From Gammaproteobacteria bacterium (GTDB lineage Bacteria > Pseudomonadota > Gammaproteobacteria > Eutrophobiales > Eutrophobiaceae), in the NCBI GenBank assembly GCA_012103475.1, contig WLWS01000004.1, positions 62,001-126,000 on the forward strand: a stretch of 64,000 bases of DNA. The letters run 5' to 3'. Positions 40,344-52,143 of the stretch are shown one piece after another. The translations under genes were made by a program, and so were the position numbers. The notes under the pieces were generated by a model. It saw only the letters and a program-made list of their open reading frames with translations. It had not been told where the DNA came from and made no database searches. Positions within the stretch are counted from its first letter, which is position 1. Every line of letters begins with the position of its first letter.

Positions 40344-41897
40344 CTAGTGAATGGGTATGCCGGTGCTCCGTTCATGCAACTGTAGATTAATAACTCTGAG
40401 CGCAGCATGTACAGCTGCATAAACCTGATTCGCGTGCACTCCCCGGGTACGCAAATTCTTTCCATTGGCCTGCCATGTAATTATACATTCAGTCAGTGCA
40501 TTCGTTTCACCACCTCGGGGTATACGTATTTCATAATCATTCAATTTGGGCAGAGTATAATCCTTCTGTTTCATAATTTTATTTATGGCATTAATAAAAG
40601 CATCAAATCCACCATTACCGCTACCACTTGCTTCATGCTCACCATCGTCCATTTCCACTTTAATACTGACTGTCGATTCCTTGTTAAGACTACTGCTGAT
40701 AGAGCAATCAAGTAGCTTAACGTGTTTGTAATCCATGCTCTCCATAACGTCAGCAATGATGAAGGGTAAATCATCCGGAGTTATGGTCTGCTTTGAATCA
40801 CCAAGTTCTACAATCCTTTTCAATACTTTTTTCTGGGCATCTTCGCTCAGGCTCATATCCAGAGCCTCAAGGTTTTTCTGTAGTGACGCCTTGCCACTCA
40901 TTTTACCCAGCGCGTAACTACGTTCACGGTCAAAACGGGAGGGACCCAACTCACTTTCATAAAGACCACCCTTCTGATCCCCATCAGCATGAATACCGGC
41001 TGTCTGAGTAAAGACATCTTTACCCACTACAGGTGTGTTAGAAGATACCCATTTGCCCGAGAAGTTTTCGACCATGGTGCTAAGATCTATTATGTGCTGC
41101 TCATTTATCGACAAATTCATACCCAATTTATCTTTCAGAACGACAGCCACTTCAGCCAGTGAGGCATTGCCAGCCCTTTCACCAAGACAATTGATTGTAC
41201 AATGTATGGCATCGATACCCGCCTTAACGGCCGCCATGACATTTGCTGTTGCCAGGCCGTAGTCATTATGCGGATGAAAATCGAAAGCGCAGTGCGGATA
41301 GCGGTTGGTCATATCGCTAATAGAAGTAAAAACTTCTTCAGGACCCATTACTCCAAGAGTATCCGGCAAGAGAAAATGATTGACCCCTGAATCTTTAAGA
41401 GCGTCCATCATTTTGAACACATACTCTGGACTGTTTTTGTAACCATTTGACCAGTCTTCGAGATACAGGTTTACCGTCAGTTGTCTGCTTTTCGCATAAT
41501 CAATAGTACGATGAACATCAATTAGATGCTCATCAAGGCTTTTTCTAAGTTGTTGCTGGCAATGAAGTTCACTACCCTTGCTAAGCAGGTTCACGGTCCG
41601 GCCTTCGGTTTCGCATATCCAGTCGACGCTGCGTTTATGATCGACGAAGCCCAGAATTTCTACACGCGAGGCAAAACCTTTTTCTGCGGCCCAATGATTG
41701 ATGCTTGTGACAGCAGCTTTTTCGCCGTCTGAAACAGTAGCCGACGCGATTTCTATCCGGTCAACACCAAGTTTTTCCAATAAGGCTTTGGCAATATTGA
41801 TTTTTTCTTCAGGAGTGAAGGACACATCCCGGGTCTGCTCACCATCTCGTAAGGTCGTATCGAGTAACTGAATGTGTCTTTTCGATTCGCTATTCAT
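40344..41897 (-). CDS. cimA: (R)-citramalate synthase, Leptospira CimA type
   Basis: A 517-residue enzyme of the isopropylmalate synthase family: TIM barrel with TTLRDGEQTRDVSF (Arg17, Asp18), metal-site HPHNDYG, and a C-terminal LeuA dimer/regulatory domain from about 385 (GNGGFDAF). It aligns along its length, as I recall it, with Leptospira interrogans CimA, and keeps the pyruvate-pocket residues as Leu82, Leu105 and Tyr145. It would condense pyruvate with acetyl-CoA for the threonine-independent route to isoleucine. 2-isopropylmalate synthase activity is the alternative. It follows leuD on the same strand after 50 bases. Confidence 0.85.
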   Translation of the reverse strand: MNSESKRHIQLLDTTLRDGEQTRDVSFTPEEKINIAKALLEKLGVDRIEIASATVSDGEKAAVTSINHWAAEKGFASRVEILGFVDHKRSVDWICETEGRTVNLLSKGSELHCQQQLRKSLDEHLIDVHRTIDYAKSRQLTVNLYLEDWSNGYKNSPEYVFKMMDALKDSGVNHFLLPDTLGVMGPEEVFTSISDMTNRYPHCAFDFHPHNDYGLATANVMAAVKAGIDAIHCTINCLGERAGNASLAEVAVVLKDKLGMNLSINEQHIIDLSTMVENFSGKWVSSNTPVVGKDVFTQTAGIHADGDQKGGLYESELGPSRFDRERSYALGKMSGKASLQKNLEALDMSLSEDAQKKVLKRIVELGDSKQTITPDDLPFIIADVMESMDYKHVKLLDCSISSSLNKESTVSIKVEMDDGEHEASGSGNGGFDAFINAINKIMKQKDYTLPKLNDYEIRIPRGGETNALTECIITWQANGKNLRTRGVHANQVYAAVHAALRVINLQLHERSTGIPIH

Positions 41898-41947
41898 GTG
41901 CTTGTATCAGCAATATTGGCCTAGCGAAGAAACAAGGGGAACTGCCG

Positions 41948-42562
41948 CTATGAGGCCCATAACCAGGGCATTGACGCTTTTTGTTTTTCTTCGAAGCTGG
42001 TGATTCTGTCTTCGTTTTGAAGAGTCAGACCAATATCGTCAAGACCAAGTAACAAATTTTCTTTTCTGAAGGCATCGATTTCAAAATGGATTAGCGTTCC
42101 GGCTGGTGTTGTAACTTGCTGGTTTTCCAAATCGATGACAAATTTAACACCTTCATTCGCCGCAATTTCCTGCATAAGGGATTTCAGTTCCGGCTTGCTA
42201 ACCACAATTGGCAATATGCCATTTTTAAACGAATTGCTAAAAAAGATATCAGCGTAACTGGTTGAAATAACTGTATTAAAACCATAGTCAGCAATAGCCC
42301 ATGGCGCATGTTCACGTGATGAACCACAACCAAAGTTATCGCCTGCTACCAGAATGCCAGCGCCACGAAATGCCGGATTATTCAGCTCAAAATCAGGGTT
42401 ATCCGAACCATCATCTAAATAACGCCAATCATGAAACAAGTGAACACCGAAGCCGGAGCGTTCGACTTTTTTCAGAAATTGCTTGGGAATAATCTGATCC
42501 GTATCAACGTTGGCTCGATCCATTAATGCCGCGACGCTTTCATGTTTTGTATATGGTTTCAT
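41948..42562 (-). CDS. leuD: 3-isopropylmalate dehydratase small subunit
   Basis: A 204-residue aconitase-like swivel domain with [14 protein letters not shown] and [12 protein letters not shown]. With LeuC it isomerises isopropylmalate or citramalate. Fifteen bases separate it from leuC. Confidence 0.97.
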   Translation of the reverse strand: MKPYTKHESVAALMDRANVDTDQIIPKQFLKKVERSGFGVHLFHDWRYLDDGSDNPDFELNNPAFRGAGILVAGDNFGCGSSREHAPWAIADYGFNTVISTSYADIFFSNSFKNGILPIVVSKPELKSLMQEIAANEGVKFVIDLENQQVTTPAGTLIHFEIDAFRKENLLLGLDDIGLTLQNEDRITSFEEKQKASMPWLWAS

Positions 42563-42577
42563 AATCTGATTCTTCGT

Positions 42578-43981
42578 CTATTTGTTCAGTTTTCTAATAT
42601 CTACAAACCTGCCTGCCGCCGCAGCTGCAGCTGCCATAGCAGGAGAGACAAGATGCGTACGACCACCCTTGCCCTGACGTCCTTCAAAATTACGATTAGA
42701 AGTGGACGCACAGCGCTCTCCGTCTTTCAATTCATCTCCATTCATGGCAAGGCACATTGAACATCCGGGATCTCGCCACTCCCAGCCCGCGTCTTTAAAT
42801 ACTTTATCAAGTCCTTCTTCTTCGGCCTGATTCTTAACATGATAAGAACCCGGTACCATCAGTGCTGTCACTCCATCAGCAACTCTGGTGCCTTTGGCCA
42901 CAGCGGCAGCAGCACGAATATCCTCAATACGACTGTTAGTACAGGAACCAACAAAGACATAATCGATCGATATATCTGTGATATTGACATTTGCTTCCAG
43001 CCCCATGTAAGACAGGGCGTTTTCACAGGACTTACGTTTAATCTCATCTTCAAAATTCTCGGGGGCAGGGACTTTGCCATTTACACCGATAACCTGCTCG
43101 GGTGAGGTACCCCAGGTTACCTGAGGCGCGATTTCATCTGCATTCACCGTCACTACTGTGTCGTAGTTCGCTCCTTCATCGGATACGATACTCTGCCAAT
43201 AGGCTAAGGCCTGTTCCCACTGATCATCAGCGGGTGCAAACTCCTTACCTTTAATAAAATCGATAGTCTTTTCATCAGGAGCAACGAGACCAGCCCGGGC
43301 ACCACTTTCGATAGCTAGATTGCACAGAGTCATACGCCCTTCCATTGTCAGAGCGCTGATCGCATCACCAGCATATTCAATTACGTGGCCGTTACCACCA
43401 GCGGTGCCGATTTTCCCAATAATTGTCAGTGCTATGTCTTTGGCGGTGCAGTATTCTGACAATTCACCTTCTACCTTAACCAGCATTGTTTTTGATTTCG
43501 GTTGTCGAAGGGTCTGAGTCGCAAGCACATGTTCAACTTCAGAAGTTCCGATACCAAATGCGAGAGCACCGAATGCACCGTGAGTTGCAGTATGACTATC
43601 TCCACATACCACAGTCATGCCAGGATGAACAAAACCATGCTCCGGGACTACGACATGGATTATGCCGTTGTCCTTGCTTTCCATATCATAGAGTTCCAGA
43701 TCATGAATTTTACAGTTCTCAATCATCACCTCTACCTGCTTTCTGGCGATGGGATCTTTTATCGGTTGGTCACGATCTTTGGTCGGCACACAGTGGTCAA
43801 GCGTTGCCAGATTAGCACGCGGACGTCTAACGTTTCGATCAGCGTCTTTCAAGCCTTCAAAGGCCTGAGGTGTGGTGACCTCATGCAAAAGATGTCTGTC
43901 TATATAGATAACCGGTGACTGACCTTCTGCTTCATGCACAAGGTGAGCATCCCAGATTTTTTCATACATTGTTTTTTTCAT
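42578..43981 (-). CDS. leuC: 3-isopropylmalate dehydratase large subunit
   Basis: A 467-residue aconitase-family subunit. The 4Fe-4S ligands are in VGSCTNSR and DPGCSMC. It also has [13 protein letters not shown] and LRQPKSKTM. It is the first gene of leuC-leuD-cimA and lies just beyond the rplQ terminator. Confidence 0.97.
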   Translation of the reverse strand: MKKTMYEKIWDAHLVHEAEGQSPVIYIDRHLLHEVTTPQAFEGLKDADRNVRRPRANLATLDHCVPTKDRDQPIKDPIARKQVEVMIENCKIHDLELYDMESKDNGIIHVVVPEHGFVHPGMTVVCGDSHTATHGAFGALAFGIGTSEVEHVLATQTLRQPKSKTMLVKVEGELSEYCTAKDIALTIIGKIGTAGGNGHVIEYAGDAISALTMEGRMTLCNLAIESGARAGLVAPDEKTIDFIKGKEFAPADDQWEQALAYWQSIVSDEGANYDTVVTVNADEIAPQVTWGTSPEQVIGVNGKVPAPENFEDEIKRKSCENALSYMGLEANVNITDISIDYVFVGSCTNSRIEDIRAAAAVAKGTRVADGVTALMVPGSYHVKNQAEEEGLDKVFKDAGWEWRDPGCSMCLAMNGDELKDGERCASTSNRNFEGRQGKGGRTHLVSPAMAAAAAAAGRFVDIRKLNK

Positions 43982-44036
43982 TCTTGCCTGCCTGATTAAA
44001 TATGAAATAAACTAACTAAATCTTGTTAATCAACGA

Positions 44037-44063
44037 CAAAAGCCGGCATACAACCGGCTTTTG
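44037..44063 (-). terminator. Terminator after rplQ
   Basis: A perfect ten-base stem (CAAAAGCCGG/CCGGCTTTTG) with a seven-base loop, 21 bases downstream of the rplQ stop. The A/T ends of the stem supply a T-run in either direction. It closes the ribosomal superoperon. Confidence 0.8.
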
Positions 44064-44083
44064 TTTGAAATTTGTTTCGACAC

Positions 44084-44476
44084 CTAGTCTTCGCTCGTTG
44101 TCTCTGCCGGTTCTTCCAAAGGTCTATCCACCAGCTCTACTATCGCCATCGGTGCCTTATCACCAGGACGATACCCGCATTTCAGAATACGTAAATAGCC
44201 ACCTGGACGTTCCTTGTATCGAGGCCCCAACTCATTAAACAGTTTTGTCACTGTATCGCGATCGCGCAAACGTGAAAACGCTGTCCGGCGTCGCGCAACT
44301 GAATCGTTCTTCGCCATCGTGATCAAGGGCTCGGCTACACGACGTAATTCCTTAGCCTTTGGCACCGTGGTTGTAATCATCTCATGCTGCATTAATGACA
44401 CAGCCATATTACGAAACATTGCTTTGCGGTGACTGCTGTTTCGATTTAATTTTCGACCGCTTTGTTTATGACGCAT
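44084..44476 (-). CDS. rplQ: Ribosomal protein L17
   Basis: 130 residues, [20 protein letters not shown] in the start region, then the family's compact domain and an acidic tail ([10 protein letters not shown]). L17 lies near the exit tunnel of the 50S subunit. Last gene of the alpha cluster, 43 bases after rpoA. Confidence 0.97.
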   Translation of the reverse strand: MRHKQSGRKLNRNSSHRKAMFRNMAVSLMQHEMITTTVPKAKELRRVAEPLITMAKNDSVARRRTAFSRLRDRDTVTKLFNELGPRYKERPGGYLRILKCGYRPGDKAPMAIVELVDRPLEEPAETTSED

Positions 44477-44519
44477 AATTCAATGCTCAGATAGTAATCT
44501 ATTAGTTTAGAACCGGCTA

Positions 44520-45524
44520 TTAACCAGCTACTTTATCCCGGTCTTCATATAAACCAGGTGGTGGCCAGTTTTCCAGTCGCATTCCAAGAGACAGGCCACG
44601 CGAAGCAAGCACATCCTTTATTTCAGTCAAAGATTTCTTACCAAGATTAGGGGTTTTCAACAATTCCACTTCCGTACGTTGAATCAAATCACCTATGTAA
44701 TAAATGCTTTCCGCCTTCAAACAGTTTGCAGAGCGTACTGTTAATTCCAGATCGTCAACCGGACGCAAGAGTATAGGATCAATCGTTGGTTCCTGGCTTG
44801 CGGCTGCTTCTACCGCCTCTTCTGCTTCCAGATCAACGAATACTGAGAGTTGATTACGAAGAATGCTGGCTGCTTCCCTTATCGCATCTTCCGGATCAAT
44901 CGTGCCATTCGTTTCAATTTCCACCAGCAATTTGTCAAGGTTCGTCTGCTGTTCGACACGGGCGCTCTGCACATCATAGTAGACACGGTGCACCGGGCTG
45001 AAAGAAGCATCGAGCTTCAGTTTACCTATCGTCTGTTCTACTTCCTCCGTTCCACCAATAACCACTGGTCGGTATCCACGACCTCTCTCAATATGCATGG
45101 TGATATTAAGTTCACCAGCTTTGGTAAGGTTGGCAATAACCAGATCGGGATTGGCAATTTCGATATCGTGATCCAGTGTAATATCACTGGCACGCACTTC
45201 ACCTGGCCCGGTTTTGCGCAGTGTCAGAGTTGCGTCATCCTTGGAATGCATGGTGATAGCCAGCTTCTTCAAGTTGAGCAATATGTCGGTGACATCTTCC
45301 TGAACACCTTCTACTGTAGTGTACTCGTGTAACACGCCTTCAATCTCAACTTCGGTGACAGCGCATCCGGACATGGAAGAAAGCAAAACTCGCCGCAAGG
45401 CATTGCCCAGCGTATGACCAAAGCCTCTGTTAAGCGGCTCTATCGTGATTTTTGCACGGGTGTCAGAAATCGACTCAACATCGACTCGTCTCGGCTTTAA
45501 TAATTCTGTAAATGATGAAGGCAT
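44520..45524 (-). CDS. rpoA: RNA polymerase alpha subunit
   Basis: 334 residues. The N-terminal domain ([20 protein letters not shown]) dimerises and nucleates core assembly. The C-terminal domain (about 250-325, with [18 protein letters not shown]) binds UP elements and activators. The linker is rich in Glu and Ala. Confidence 0.98.
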   Translation of the reverse strand: MPSSFTELLKPRRVDVESISDTRAKITIEPLNRGFGHTLGNALRRVLLSSMSGCAVTEVEIEGVLHEYTTVEGVQEDVTDILLNLKKLAITMHSKDDATLTLRKTGPGEVRASDITLDHDIEIANPDLVIANLTKAGELNITMHIERGRGYRPVVIGGTEEVEQTIGKLKLDASFSPVHRVYYDVQSARVEQQTNLDKLLVEIETNGTIDPEDAIREAASILRNQLSVFVDLEAEEAVEAAASQEPTIDPILLRPVDDLELTVRSANCLKAESIYYIGDLIQRTEVELLKTPNLGKKSLTEIKDVLASRGLSLGMRLENWPPPGLYEDRDKVAG

Positions 45525-45541
45525 GAGTGCTTTTCCTATGC

Positions 45542-46162
45542 TTACTTGGAGTAGAGTTCAACAACAAGTTGTTCGTTTATTTCCGAAGGTAATTCGCTTC
45601 TTTCCGGAATTGATCTGAATGTTCCTTCCATTTTCTTGCTGTCCACAACTACCCAGTCGGGTAATCCGAATTGCTCCGCAATATTCAGTGAGTCCTGTAT
45701 TCTTAACTGTTTCTTGCTTTTCTCACGAACCGTTACAATATCGGCTGGCTTCAACTGATACGAAGGAATATTAACTGTCTTGCCATTTACCAGAATCGAC
45801 TTATGGCTGACCAGTTGTCTTGCCTCGTTTCGAGTCACTCCGAAGCCCATTCTGTAAACAACGTTATCCAGCCTGCATTCCAGCAATTGAAGAAGGTTTT
45901 CTCCGGTTGAGCCTTTACGACGAGCAGCTTCCTTATAGTAAGAGCGAAACTGTTTCTCAAGAACGCAATAAATACGACGAAGTTTCTGTTTCTCTCTTAA
46001 TTGAAGAGCATAATCGGATAATCTCTTCGGACGGGTTCCCTGTGGGCCAGGTAACTTGTCCAGCTGACATTTCGATTCGATCGAACGCGCCCGACTTTTC
46101 AGCATCAGGTCTGTGCCTTCGCGCCGGCTTAATTTACATTTTGGTCCGAGATAGCGTGCCAT
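45542..46162 (-). CDS. rpsD: Ribosomal protein S4
   Basis: 206 residues with [14 protein letters not shown] at the start and an S4 RNA-binding domain at about 96-155 ([11 protein letters not shown]). S4 begins 30S assembly and in E. coli represses the alpha operon by binding its leader. Placed between rpsK and rpoA as usual. Confidence 0.98.
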   Translation of the reverse strand: MARYLGPKCKLSRREGTDLMLKSRARSIESKCQLDKLPGPQGTRPKRLSDYALQLREKQKLRRIYCVLEKQFRSYYKEAARRKGSTGENLLQLLECRLDNVVYRMGFGVTRNEARQLVSHKSILVNGKTVNIPSYQLKPADIVTVREKSKKQLRIQDSLNIAEQFGLPDWVVVDSKKMEGTFRSIPERSELPSEINEQLVVELYSK

Positions 46163-46176
46163 TTATTCTCTCCTGC

Positions 46177-46566
46177 TTATACGCGACGCCGCTTTGGCGG
46201 CCGACAACCGTTATGGGGTACGGGTGTAACGTCTGTAATATTGGTTATCTTAAATCCGATTGAATTCAGTGCTCTGACCGCTGATTCTCGCCCTGGCCCT
46301 GGTCCCTTAATAAATACCTCAAGGTTTTTCATGCCAAATTCCTGTGCGGTTTCTCCGGCTTTTTGCGCAGCGATCTGCGCCGCAAAGGGCGTGCTTTTAC
46401 GTGAGCCACGAAAACCACTACCACCGGCGGTTGCCCAGGCCAGCGTATTTCCCTGTCGGTCGGTAATAGTGATGATGGTATTATTAAACGACGCGTGAAT
46501 GTGAGTAACACCATCCACAACGGTTTTTTTAACCTTCTTTTTGCTACGATTCGCTACCTTTGCCAT
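46177..46566 (-). CDS. rpsK: Ribosomal protein S11
   Basis: 129 residues with [17 protein letters not shown] and the basic end CRPPKRRRV. Part of the 30S platform. Sixteen bases after rpsM. Confidence 0.98.
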   Translation of the reverse strand: MAKVANRSKKKVKKTVVDGVTHIHASFNNTIITITDRQGNTLAWATAGGSGFRGSRKSTPFAAQIAAQKAGETAQEFGMKNLEVFIKGPGPGRESAVRALNSIGFKITNITDVTPVPHNGCRPPKRRRV

Positions 46567-46582
46567 ATTAGTTAAACCTGTA

Positions 46583-46939
46583 TTACTTCTTTATCATTCG
46601 GCGAGGACCTTTACGGGTACGCGCATTAGTTTGAGTACGCTGACCACGCACGGGTAAACCACGTCGATGGCGAATACCTCTATTACAACCAAGATCCATC
46701 AGACGTTTAATATTCATAGCCACTTCACGACGCAAATCACCTTCCAGTTCAAACTTTGTGATCTCACTACGTACTTTATCCAGATCATCTTCGCTCAGCT
46801 GATTAACCTTAACATCAGCCTTCAGACCAGTTGCATCGCATATACCCTGAGCACGGGTATTACCAATCCCAAAGATATAGGTTAGAGCAATCCGTAGATG
46901 CTTATTATCTGGTATGTTGACACCTGCTACTCGGGCCAT
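46583..46939 (-). CDS. rpsM: Ribosomal protein S13
   Basis: 118 residues, starting [14 protein letters not shown] and ending in the basic extension ([15 protein letters not shown]) that contacts P-site tRNA. Located at the 30S head. Confidence 0.98.
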   Translation of the reverse strand: MARVAGVNIPDNKHLRIALTYIFGIGNTRAQGICDATGLKADVKVNQLSEDDLDKVRSEITKFELEGDLRREVAMNIKRLMDLGCNRGIRHRRGLPVRGQRTQTNARTRKGPRRMIKK

Positions 46940-46962
46940 CTGTTATTCTCCAGTTTGTTTTC

Positions 46963-47076
46963 TCAGCCTTGACGCTGTTTATGCCGTGGATCGGTACAGA
47001 TAACCCTGACAACACCCTTGCGTCGAATCACTCTGCAATTGCGACACATTTTTTTCACTGATGCTCTGACTTTCAT
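46963..47076 (-). CDS. rpmJ: Ribosomal protein L36
   Basis: A 37-residue protein found by direct reading: [14 protein letters not shown] at the start and DPRHKQRQG at the end. It is the zinc-binding form (Cys11, Cys14, Cys27, His32). AGGAG stands seven bases before the ATG. It sits between secY and rpsM, its usual place. Confidence 0.96.
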   Translation of the reverse strand: MKVRASVKKMCRNCRVIRRKGVVRVICTDPRHKQRQG

Positions 47077-47104
47077 TATCTGACTCCTGAATTCTTCAAG
47101 CGGT

Positions 47105-48451
47105 TTAACCGCGTCTACCCTGGCCTTTTAAATTGGCCTTTTTCAACAGGCCATCGTATTGATGTGACATCAAGTGGGCCTGCACCTGCGCCATAAAATC
47201 CATTACCACCACTACAATAATGAGTAGTGAGGTTCCACCGAAATAAAATGGCACATTAAACTTCAGTATTAAAAACTCTGGCAATAAACAAACCGCTGTT
47301 ATGTATATAGCACCGGCCATAGTCAACTTGGTCAGCACCTTATCCAGATAGGATGCGGTTTGCTCCCCCGGCCTCATACCCGGAACAAAAGCACCTGACT
47401 TCTTCAAATTATCTGCTGTCTCTCTTGGATCAAAAACGATCGCCGTATAAAAGAAACAGAAAAACACAATGCCAGCTGCGTATAACATCACATACAGAGG
47501 TTGTCCCGGTGATATAGCCGCGGCCATATCCTGCAACCAGCGCATACCGTCTCCCTGACCAAACCATCCTGCCAGAGTAGCCGGAAACAAAATAATACTT
47601 GAAGCAAAAATCGGTGGTATCACACCAGACATATTAAGCTTCAAAGGCAAATGACTTGATTGCCCCGCATACATTTTTCGTCCCATCTGTCGCTTTGCAT
47701 AATTCACCGTAATACGTCTTTGCCCTCGCTCGACAAAAATCACAAATGCAGTTACCGCTATTGATAGGGCAAATAATCCGACTACGGTCAGTAAATGCAG
47801 CTGTCCGGTACGGGACAACTCCATTGTTCCACCAACGGCCGATGGCAGCCCTGCGACAATTCCTGCAAAAATTATCAAGGATATACCGTTGCCAACACCA
47901 CGTTCGGTAATCTGCTCTCCCAGCCACATCAGAAACAATGTTCCCGTTACAAGCGTTGTGACCGCAGTTATTCTGAAGCCAATACCCGGATCCATTACCA
48001 CAGCAAGTCCTGCGGCCTGTTGTCCTTCCAGCGCTACGGATACGCCAAAGGCCTGAAAGGTTGCCAGTACCACTGTTCCATATCGTGTGTACTGAGTAAT
48101 TTTCCGACGCCCGGCCTCACCTTCTTTTCTCAACTGCTTCAATCTCGGATCAACAAAAGACAGCAACTGCATAATAATTGAGGCCGAAATGTAGGGCATA
48201 ATACCAAGTGCCACTACCGATAATCGTTGCAATGCGCCACCCGAGAACATGTTAAACATGTCCAGAATTGTGCCGCTTTGCTGGTCAAACATTGCTGCAA
48301 GAGCAATCGGGTTAATACCCGGTACCGGAATATGCGTGCATACCCGATAGACAAATAACGCAAACAAAACAAACAGCAAACGCTGTCTCAGTTCTGTCAG
48401 CCTGGCCAGACCTCCTATTCCACCAGGAACTGCGGGATTATTTGCCGCCAC
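47105..48451 (-). CDS. secY: Preprotein translocase subunit SecY
   Basis: 448 residues, ten membrane helices. It begins with [17 protein letters not shown] and has the pore plug region and the cytoplasmic loops with [15 protein letters not shown] that bind SecA and ribosomes. It forms the channel for exported proteins with SecE and SecG. Confidence 0.98.
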   Translation of the reverse strand: MAANNPAVPGGIGGLARLTELRQRLLFVLFALFVYRVCTHIPVPGINPIALAAMFDQQSGTILDMFNMFSGGALQRLSVVALGIMPYISASIIMQLLSFVDPRLKQLRKEGEAGRRKITQYTRYGTVVLATFQAFGVSVALEGQQAAGLAVVMDPGIGFRITAVTTLVTGTLFLMWLGEQITERGVGNGISLIIFAGIVAGLPSAVGGTMELSRTGQLHLLTVVGLFALSIAVTAFVIFVERGQRRITVNYAKRQMGRKMYAGQSSHLPLKLNMSGVIPPIFASSIILFPATLAGWFGQGDGMRWLQDMAAAISPGQPLYVMLYAAGIVFFCFFYTAIVFDPRETADNLKKSGAFVPGMRPGEQTASYLDKVLTKLTMAGAIYITAVCLLPEFLILKFNVPFYFGGTSLLIIVVVVMDFMAQVQAHLMSHQYDGLLKKANLKGQGRRG

Positions 48452-48452
48452 T

Positions 48453-48887
48453 TTATTCCTCTATCTTCCCGCCAGCAGCTTCTATCGCGGCACGTGCGCC
48501 TTTTGTAACACGAATACCTTTCAGTACAACGGCTTTACTAATCTCGCCCGAGGCAATGACTTTTGCACGTTTGGTGTTTTTCGACACCAGATTTGCAGCC
48601 TGCAGAGCTTTCACATCAATCACATCGGCTTTAACCAGTTCCAGCTCATGCAGACGTATTTCAGCTGTAATTCTGGCCATATGCGAACGAAAACCAACTT
48701 TGGGTAGACGTCTCTGCAAAGGCATCTGCCCGCCTTCGAATCCAACTTTGTGAAAACCGCCGGAACGTGACTTTTGACCTTTATGTCCACGACCTGCGGT
48801 CTTTCCGACACCTGAACCAATTCCGCGACCAACTCGCTTGCGATCCGGATTTGAACCCGCTTGAGGTTTTAAACTGTTTAAACGCAT
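48453..48887 (-). CDS. rplO: Ribosomal protein L15
   Basis: 144 residues. The Gly/Arg-rich N-terminal extension ([20 protein letters not shown]) threads into 23S rRNA. One base separates it from secY. Confidence 0.98.
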   Translation of the reverse strand: MRLNSLKPQAGSNPDRKRVGRGIGSGVGKTAGRGHKGQKSRSGGFHKVGFEGGQMPLQRRLPKVGFRSHMARITAEIRLHELELVKADVIDVKALQAANLVSKNTKRAKVIASGEISKAVVLKGIRVTKGARAAIEAAGGKIEE

Positions 48888-48888
48888 A

Positions 48889-49080
48889 TCAGGATTCCTC
48901 TACTGCCAGTAAGTAGGACACCTTATTAATCATGCCTCGATTTTCAGGAGTATCGATTACTTCGACCGAATGTCCAATTCGTCGCAGACCAAGGCCTGCA
49001 ACACAGGCTTTATGGCCCGCTGTACGTCTATTGATACTACGCTTAAGCGTGACCTTGACCTTTTTTTCTTTCTTTGCCAT
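48889..49080 (-). CDS. rpmD: Ribosomal protein L30
   Basis: 63 residues, with [20 protein letters not shown] and [13 protein letters not shown]. Small 50S protein between rpsE and rplO, one base from rplO. Confidence 0.97.
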   Translation of the reverse strand: MAKKEKKVKVTLKRSINRRTAGHKACVAGLGLRRIGHSVEVIDTPENRGMINKVSYLLAVEES

Positions 49081-49082
49081 GT

Positions 49083-49589
49083 CTAACTCGTAATTTCTTC
49101 AACGGACTTGCCGCGTTTAGCCGCAATATAATCTGGCGACATCATATCCTGTAGACCTTTAATCGTTGCCCGCACCACATTAATCGGGTTGGTTGAACCA
49201 TTTGATTTGGCCAACACATTATGAATGCCAACACATTCAAATACTGCACGCATCGGGCCACCGGCAATAATACCTGTACCCTCTGATGCCGGCTGCATAT
49301 ATACCTTTGCTGCGCCATGGCGTGCGTTAATTGCATATTGCAAAGTTTCCTCTTTCAAGGGCACTTTGACCATATTTCGTCTCGCCTTTTCCATTGCCTT
49401 CTGGATAGCAACAGGGACTTCTCGAGCTTTTCCACGACCAAAACCAACCCGGCCGTTTCCGTCACCAACTACTGTCAGTGCTGCGAAACCAAATATACGC
49501 CCGCCTTTTACAACCTTGGCAACACGGTTAACGGCAACCAGCTTTTCCAGCAGATCATCATTTCCAGTTATTGAATCGTTTCCAGCCAT
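49083..49589 (-). CDS. rpsE: Ribosomal protein S5
   Basis: 168 residues from the ATG at 49589, preceded by GGAG. The frame extends to 49622 inside rplR without family similarity. [20 protein letters not shown] and [13 protein letters not shown] are typical. S5 secures decoding fidelity at the 30S mRNA entry. Confidence 0.97.
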   Translation of the reverse strand: MAGNDSITGNDDLLEKLVAVNRVAKVVKGGRIFGFAALTVVGDGNGRVGFGRGKAREVPVAIQKAMEKARRNMVKVPLKEETLQYAINARHGAAKVYMQPASEGTGIIAGGPMRAVFECVGIHNVLAKSNGSTNPINVVRATIKGLQDMMSPDYIAAKRGKSVEEITS

Positions 49590-49590
49590 A

Positions 49591-49944
49591 TTAAAACTCC
49601 ATACCATTTTCACGGGCAGCATCGGCTAGAGCCTTTACACGACCGTGATACTTGAATCCGGAACGATCAAAAGCAACCTTTTGAACGCCTGCCTTTTTTG
49701 CCCTGCTTGCCAGTTCAGCACCAACAATCGATGCCGCCTCAACATTTCCACCATTTTTCAGTTTACTTTTAATATCTTTTTCAACGGTGGATGCACTAAC
49801 CAGAACCTGTGTGCTTCCAGGGGCTATTACCTGAGCATAAATATGTCTGGGTGTCCTGAATATACAAAGACGATTCATCCCGAGCAAATCGATTTGTCCG
49901 CGGGCACGTCTGGCACGTCTTAATCTTGATTCTTTTTTCGTCAT
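49591..49944 (-). CDS. rplR: Ribosomal protein L18
   Basis: 117 residues, with [12 protein letters not shown] at the start and [19 protein letters not shown] at the end. Binds 5S rRNA in the central protuberance. Confidence 0.98.
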   Translation of the reverse strand: MTKKESRLRRARRARGQIDLLGMNRLCIFRTPRHIYAQVIAPGSTQVLVSASTVEKDIKSKLKNGGNVEAASIVGAELASRAKKAGVQKVAFDRSGFKYHGRVKALADAARENGMEF

Positions 49945-49950
49945 AACTGT

Positions 49951-50484
49951 TTAAGCCTTTTTGGCTTCCTTACGAATAATATGTTCATCAGAGTAGCGTA
50001 CACCTTTACCTTTATATGGTTCCGGCGGACGATACGCGCGAATATTGGCTGCTACCTGGCCAACCTTCTGCTTATCTATGCCTTTAACGACTACTTCCGT
50101 CTGGCTTGGTGTTTCAATCTGGATACCTTCTGGTATTTCAAAATTAACCGGATGTGAAAAACCCAAAGTAAGGTTTAAAACCTTGCCCTGAACAGCAGCT
50201 CTGTAACCAACACCAACAATAGTAAGCTTTCGCTCAAAGCCATCGGATACGCCGATAACCAGATTCTGGATAACCGCTCGGGTAGTGCCAGCCAGAGCAT
50301 TTGCAGCCTTCGATTCGTCCAGGGACTTAAATTTCAGGGCATTATCTTCCTGCTCAACAGCTACAAGAGAATGAACCTGATGGCTTAATTCCCCTTTACC
50401 ACCTTTTACCTTTACCTGCTGACCATCGATATTGATATCGACGCCGCTGGGAATGCTTACTGGGTTATTTGCTATTCTGGACAT
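49951..50484 (-). CDS. rplF: Ribosomal protein L6
   Basis: 177 residues; two repeats of the L6 fold, with [14 protein letters not shown] near the C terminus. Located at the base of the L7/L12 stalk, near the factor site. Confidence 0.98.
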   Translation of the reverse strand: MSRIANNPVSIPSGVDINIDGQQVKVKGGKGELSHQVHSLVAVEQEDNALKFKSLDESKAANALAGTTRAVIQNLVIGVSDGFERKLTIVGVGYRAAVQGKVLNLTLGFSHPVNFEIPEGIQIETPSQTEVVVKGIDKQKVGQVAANIRAYRPPEPYKGKGVRYSDEHIIRKEAKKA

Positions 50485-50499
50485 TGGTCATTTATCTCA

Positions 50500-50895
50500 T
50501 CAGGCTACAACACAAAGTACTTCACCACCGATACCCTGCTGTCGTGCTGTTTTATCGGTCATTACACCATTTGCGGTGGATACAATTGCGACACCAAGTC
50601 CGTTAAGGATGGTAGGCAATTCGTCTTTGGAACGATATCGACGCAAACTTGGTTTACTAACGCGTTTTAAAGTTTCAATAACAGGTTTACCTTCAAAATA
50701 TTTCAGTTCGACAGTCAGAGATTTTTTAACTCCTTCTTCGGAGACTTTGAAGTCGGTGACATAGCCTTCTTCTTTAAGTATGCCGGCGACAGCAACTTTA
50801 AGCTTTGATGAAGGCATAGACACTTCACGCTTTTTACGCGCCTGCCCATTACGTATGTGGGTCAGCATATCTGAAATTGGATCCTGTAAACTCAT
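50500..50895 (-). CDS. rpsH: Ribosomal protein S8
   Basis: 131 residues, with [14 protein letters not shown] at the start and [16 protein letters not shown] at the end. S8 binds 16S helix 21 and in E. coli represses the spc operon. Confidence 0.98.
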   Translation of the reverse strand: MSLQDPISDMLTHIRNGQARKKREVSMPSSKLKVAVAGILKEEGYVTDFKVSEEGVKKSLTVELKYFEGKPVIETLKRVSKPSLRRYRSKDELPTILNGLGVAIVSTANGVMTDKTARQQGIGGEVLCVVA

Positions 50896-50930
50896 TCAAT
50901 ATTCTCTTGGTTGCTCGTTACTTATTTGTA

Positions 50931-51236
50931 TTACCAGCTTGCCTTAACCAGACCGGGTACATCTCCCCGCATGGCTGCCTCACGCAACTTGTTTCGACCA
51001 AGGCCAAACTTTCGATAGAAACCGTGTGGTCTACCAGTCAAATTACAACGATTGCGCAGTCTGGACGCACTTGCATCTCGCGGCATTTTGTTCAGCGCGA
51101 GCGCAGCTGCTGCTCGCTCTTCTTCGCCAAGCTCCATATTAACAATGGTTGCTTTTAACTCAGCTCGCTTTGCGGCGTACTTCTTTACAAGTTTTTGCCG
51201 CTTCAACTCGCGGTTTACCATAGATGCTTTAGCCAT
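50931..51236 (-). CDS. rpsN: Ribosomal protein S14
   Basis: 101 residues, the long form without the zinc cysteines. [19 protein letters not shown] is the family mark. Lies two bases after rplE. Confidence 0.98.
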   Translation of the reverse strand: MAKASMVNRELKRQKLVKKYAAKRAELKATIVNMELGEEERAAAALALNKMPRDASASRLRNRCNLTGRPHGFYRKFGLGRNKLREAAMRGDVPGLVKASW

Positions 51237-51238
51237 TC

Positions 51239-51778
51239 TTAACTCCGTATTGGAAAGTTGAAAGCCTTAAGTAATGCTTTCGCTTCTTCGTCAGTCTGAG
51301 CGCTGGTCGTGATCGTGATATCGAGACCGCGCAAAGTATCAATCTTGTCGTAATCAATTTCAGGAAAAATTATCTGTTCTTTCACACCCAGACTGTAATT
51401 GCCACGCCCATCAAAAGACTTCGGATTTAAACCTCGGAAATCTCTGATACGCGGTATCGCAATGGAAATCAGCCGGTCAAGGAACTCATACATCCGTTCG
51501 CGCCTGAGAGTCACCTTACAACCGATAGGCCAGTCTTCACGTACCTTGAAATTCGCAACTGACTTTCTTGCCTTGGTGACCACCGGCTTTTGTCCGGCAA
51601 TTTTCGTCATATCCGCCACAGCATGCTCAACCACTTTCTTATCCGCAATCGCTTCACCAAGACCCATATTCAGGGTGATCTTGGTAATGCGCGGCACACG
51701 CATAGGCGTCTTATAGTCAAACTGTTCTGTCAGCTGACTAATGACCGTATCTTTATAAAATTCCTGTAACCTGACCAT
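51239..51778 (-). CDS. rplE: Ribosomal protein L5
   Basis: 179 residues, with [15 protein letters not shown] and [16 protein letters not shown]. Binds 5S rRNA and contacts P-site tRNA. Confidence 0.98.
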   Translation of the reverse strand: MVRLQEFYKDTVISQLTEQFDYKTPMRVPRITKITLNMGLGEAIADKKVVEHAVADMTKIAGQKPVVTKARKSVANFKVREDWPIGCKVTLRRERMYEFLDRLISIAIPRIRDFRGLNPKSFDGRGNYSLGVKEQIIFPEIDYDKIDTLRGLDITITTSAQTDEEAKALLKAFNFPIRS

Positions 51779-51821
51779 GGAGTTCCAAATTCTTAATAAA
51801 TTAGTGTGTGATTCGTATCAA

Positions 51822-52142
51822 TCAAATATCAACCACTTCATTGGTTGATCTAAAAACCCGTACTTTGCGTCCGTCTTCAAGAGACTTAAATCCAATTCTA
51901 TCGCCTTTATTGGAGACCGGGTTCCATATAGCTATGTTTGAAATATGTATCGACATTTCTTTTTCGACAATTCCTCCGGCCGCCCCTTGCATAGGATTAC
52001 CTTTCGTATGTCTTTTAACCATGTTTACATTTTCAACGACAATACGATCGCGCTCTTCTATCACCTTCAGCACAACGCTCCGCTTTCCTTTGTCCTTACC
52101 TGTAAGGACAACTACTTCATCGCCCTTTTTAATCTTATTCAC
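51822..52142 (-). CDS. rplX: Ribosomal protein L24
   Basis: 106 residues from a GTG start at 52142. [17 protein letters not shown] is the KOW motif, and VKRHTKGNP follows. Early assembly protein of the 50S. One base after rplN. Confidence 0.97.
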   Translation of the reverse strand: MNKIKKGDEVVVLTGKDKGKRSVVLKVIEERDRIVVENVNMVKRHTKGNPMQGAAGGIVEKEMSIHISNIAIWNPVSNKGDRIGFKSLEDGRKVRVFRSTNEVVDI

Positions 52143-52143
52143 C

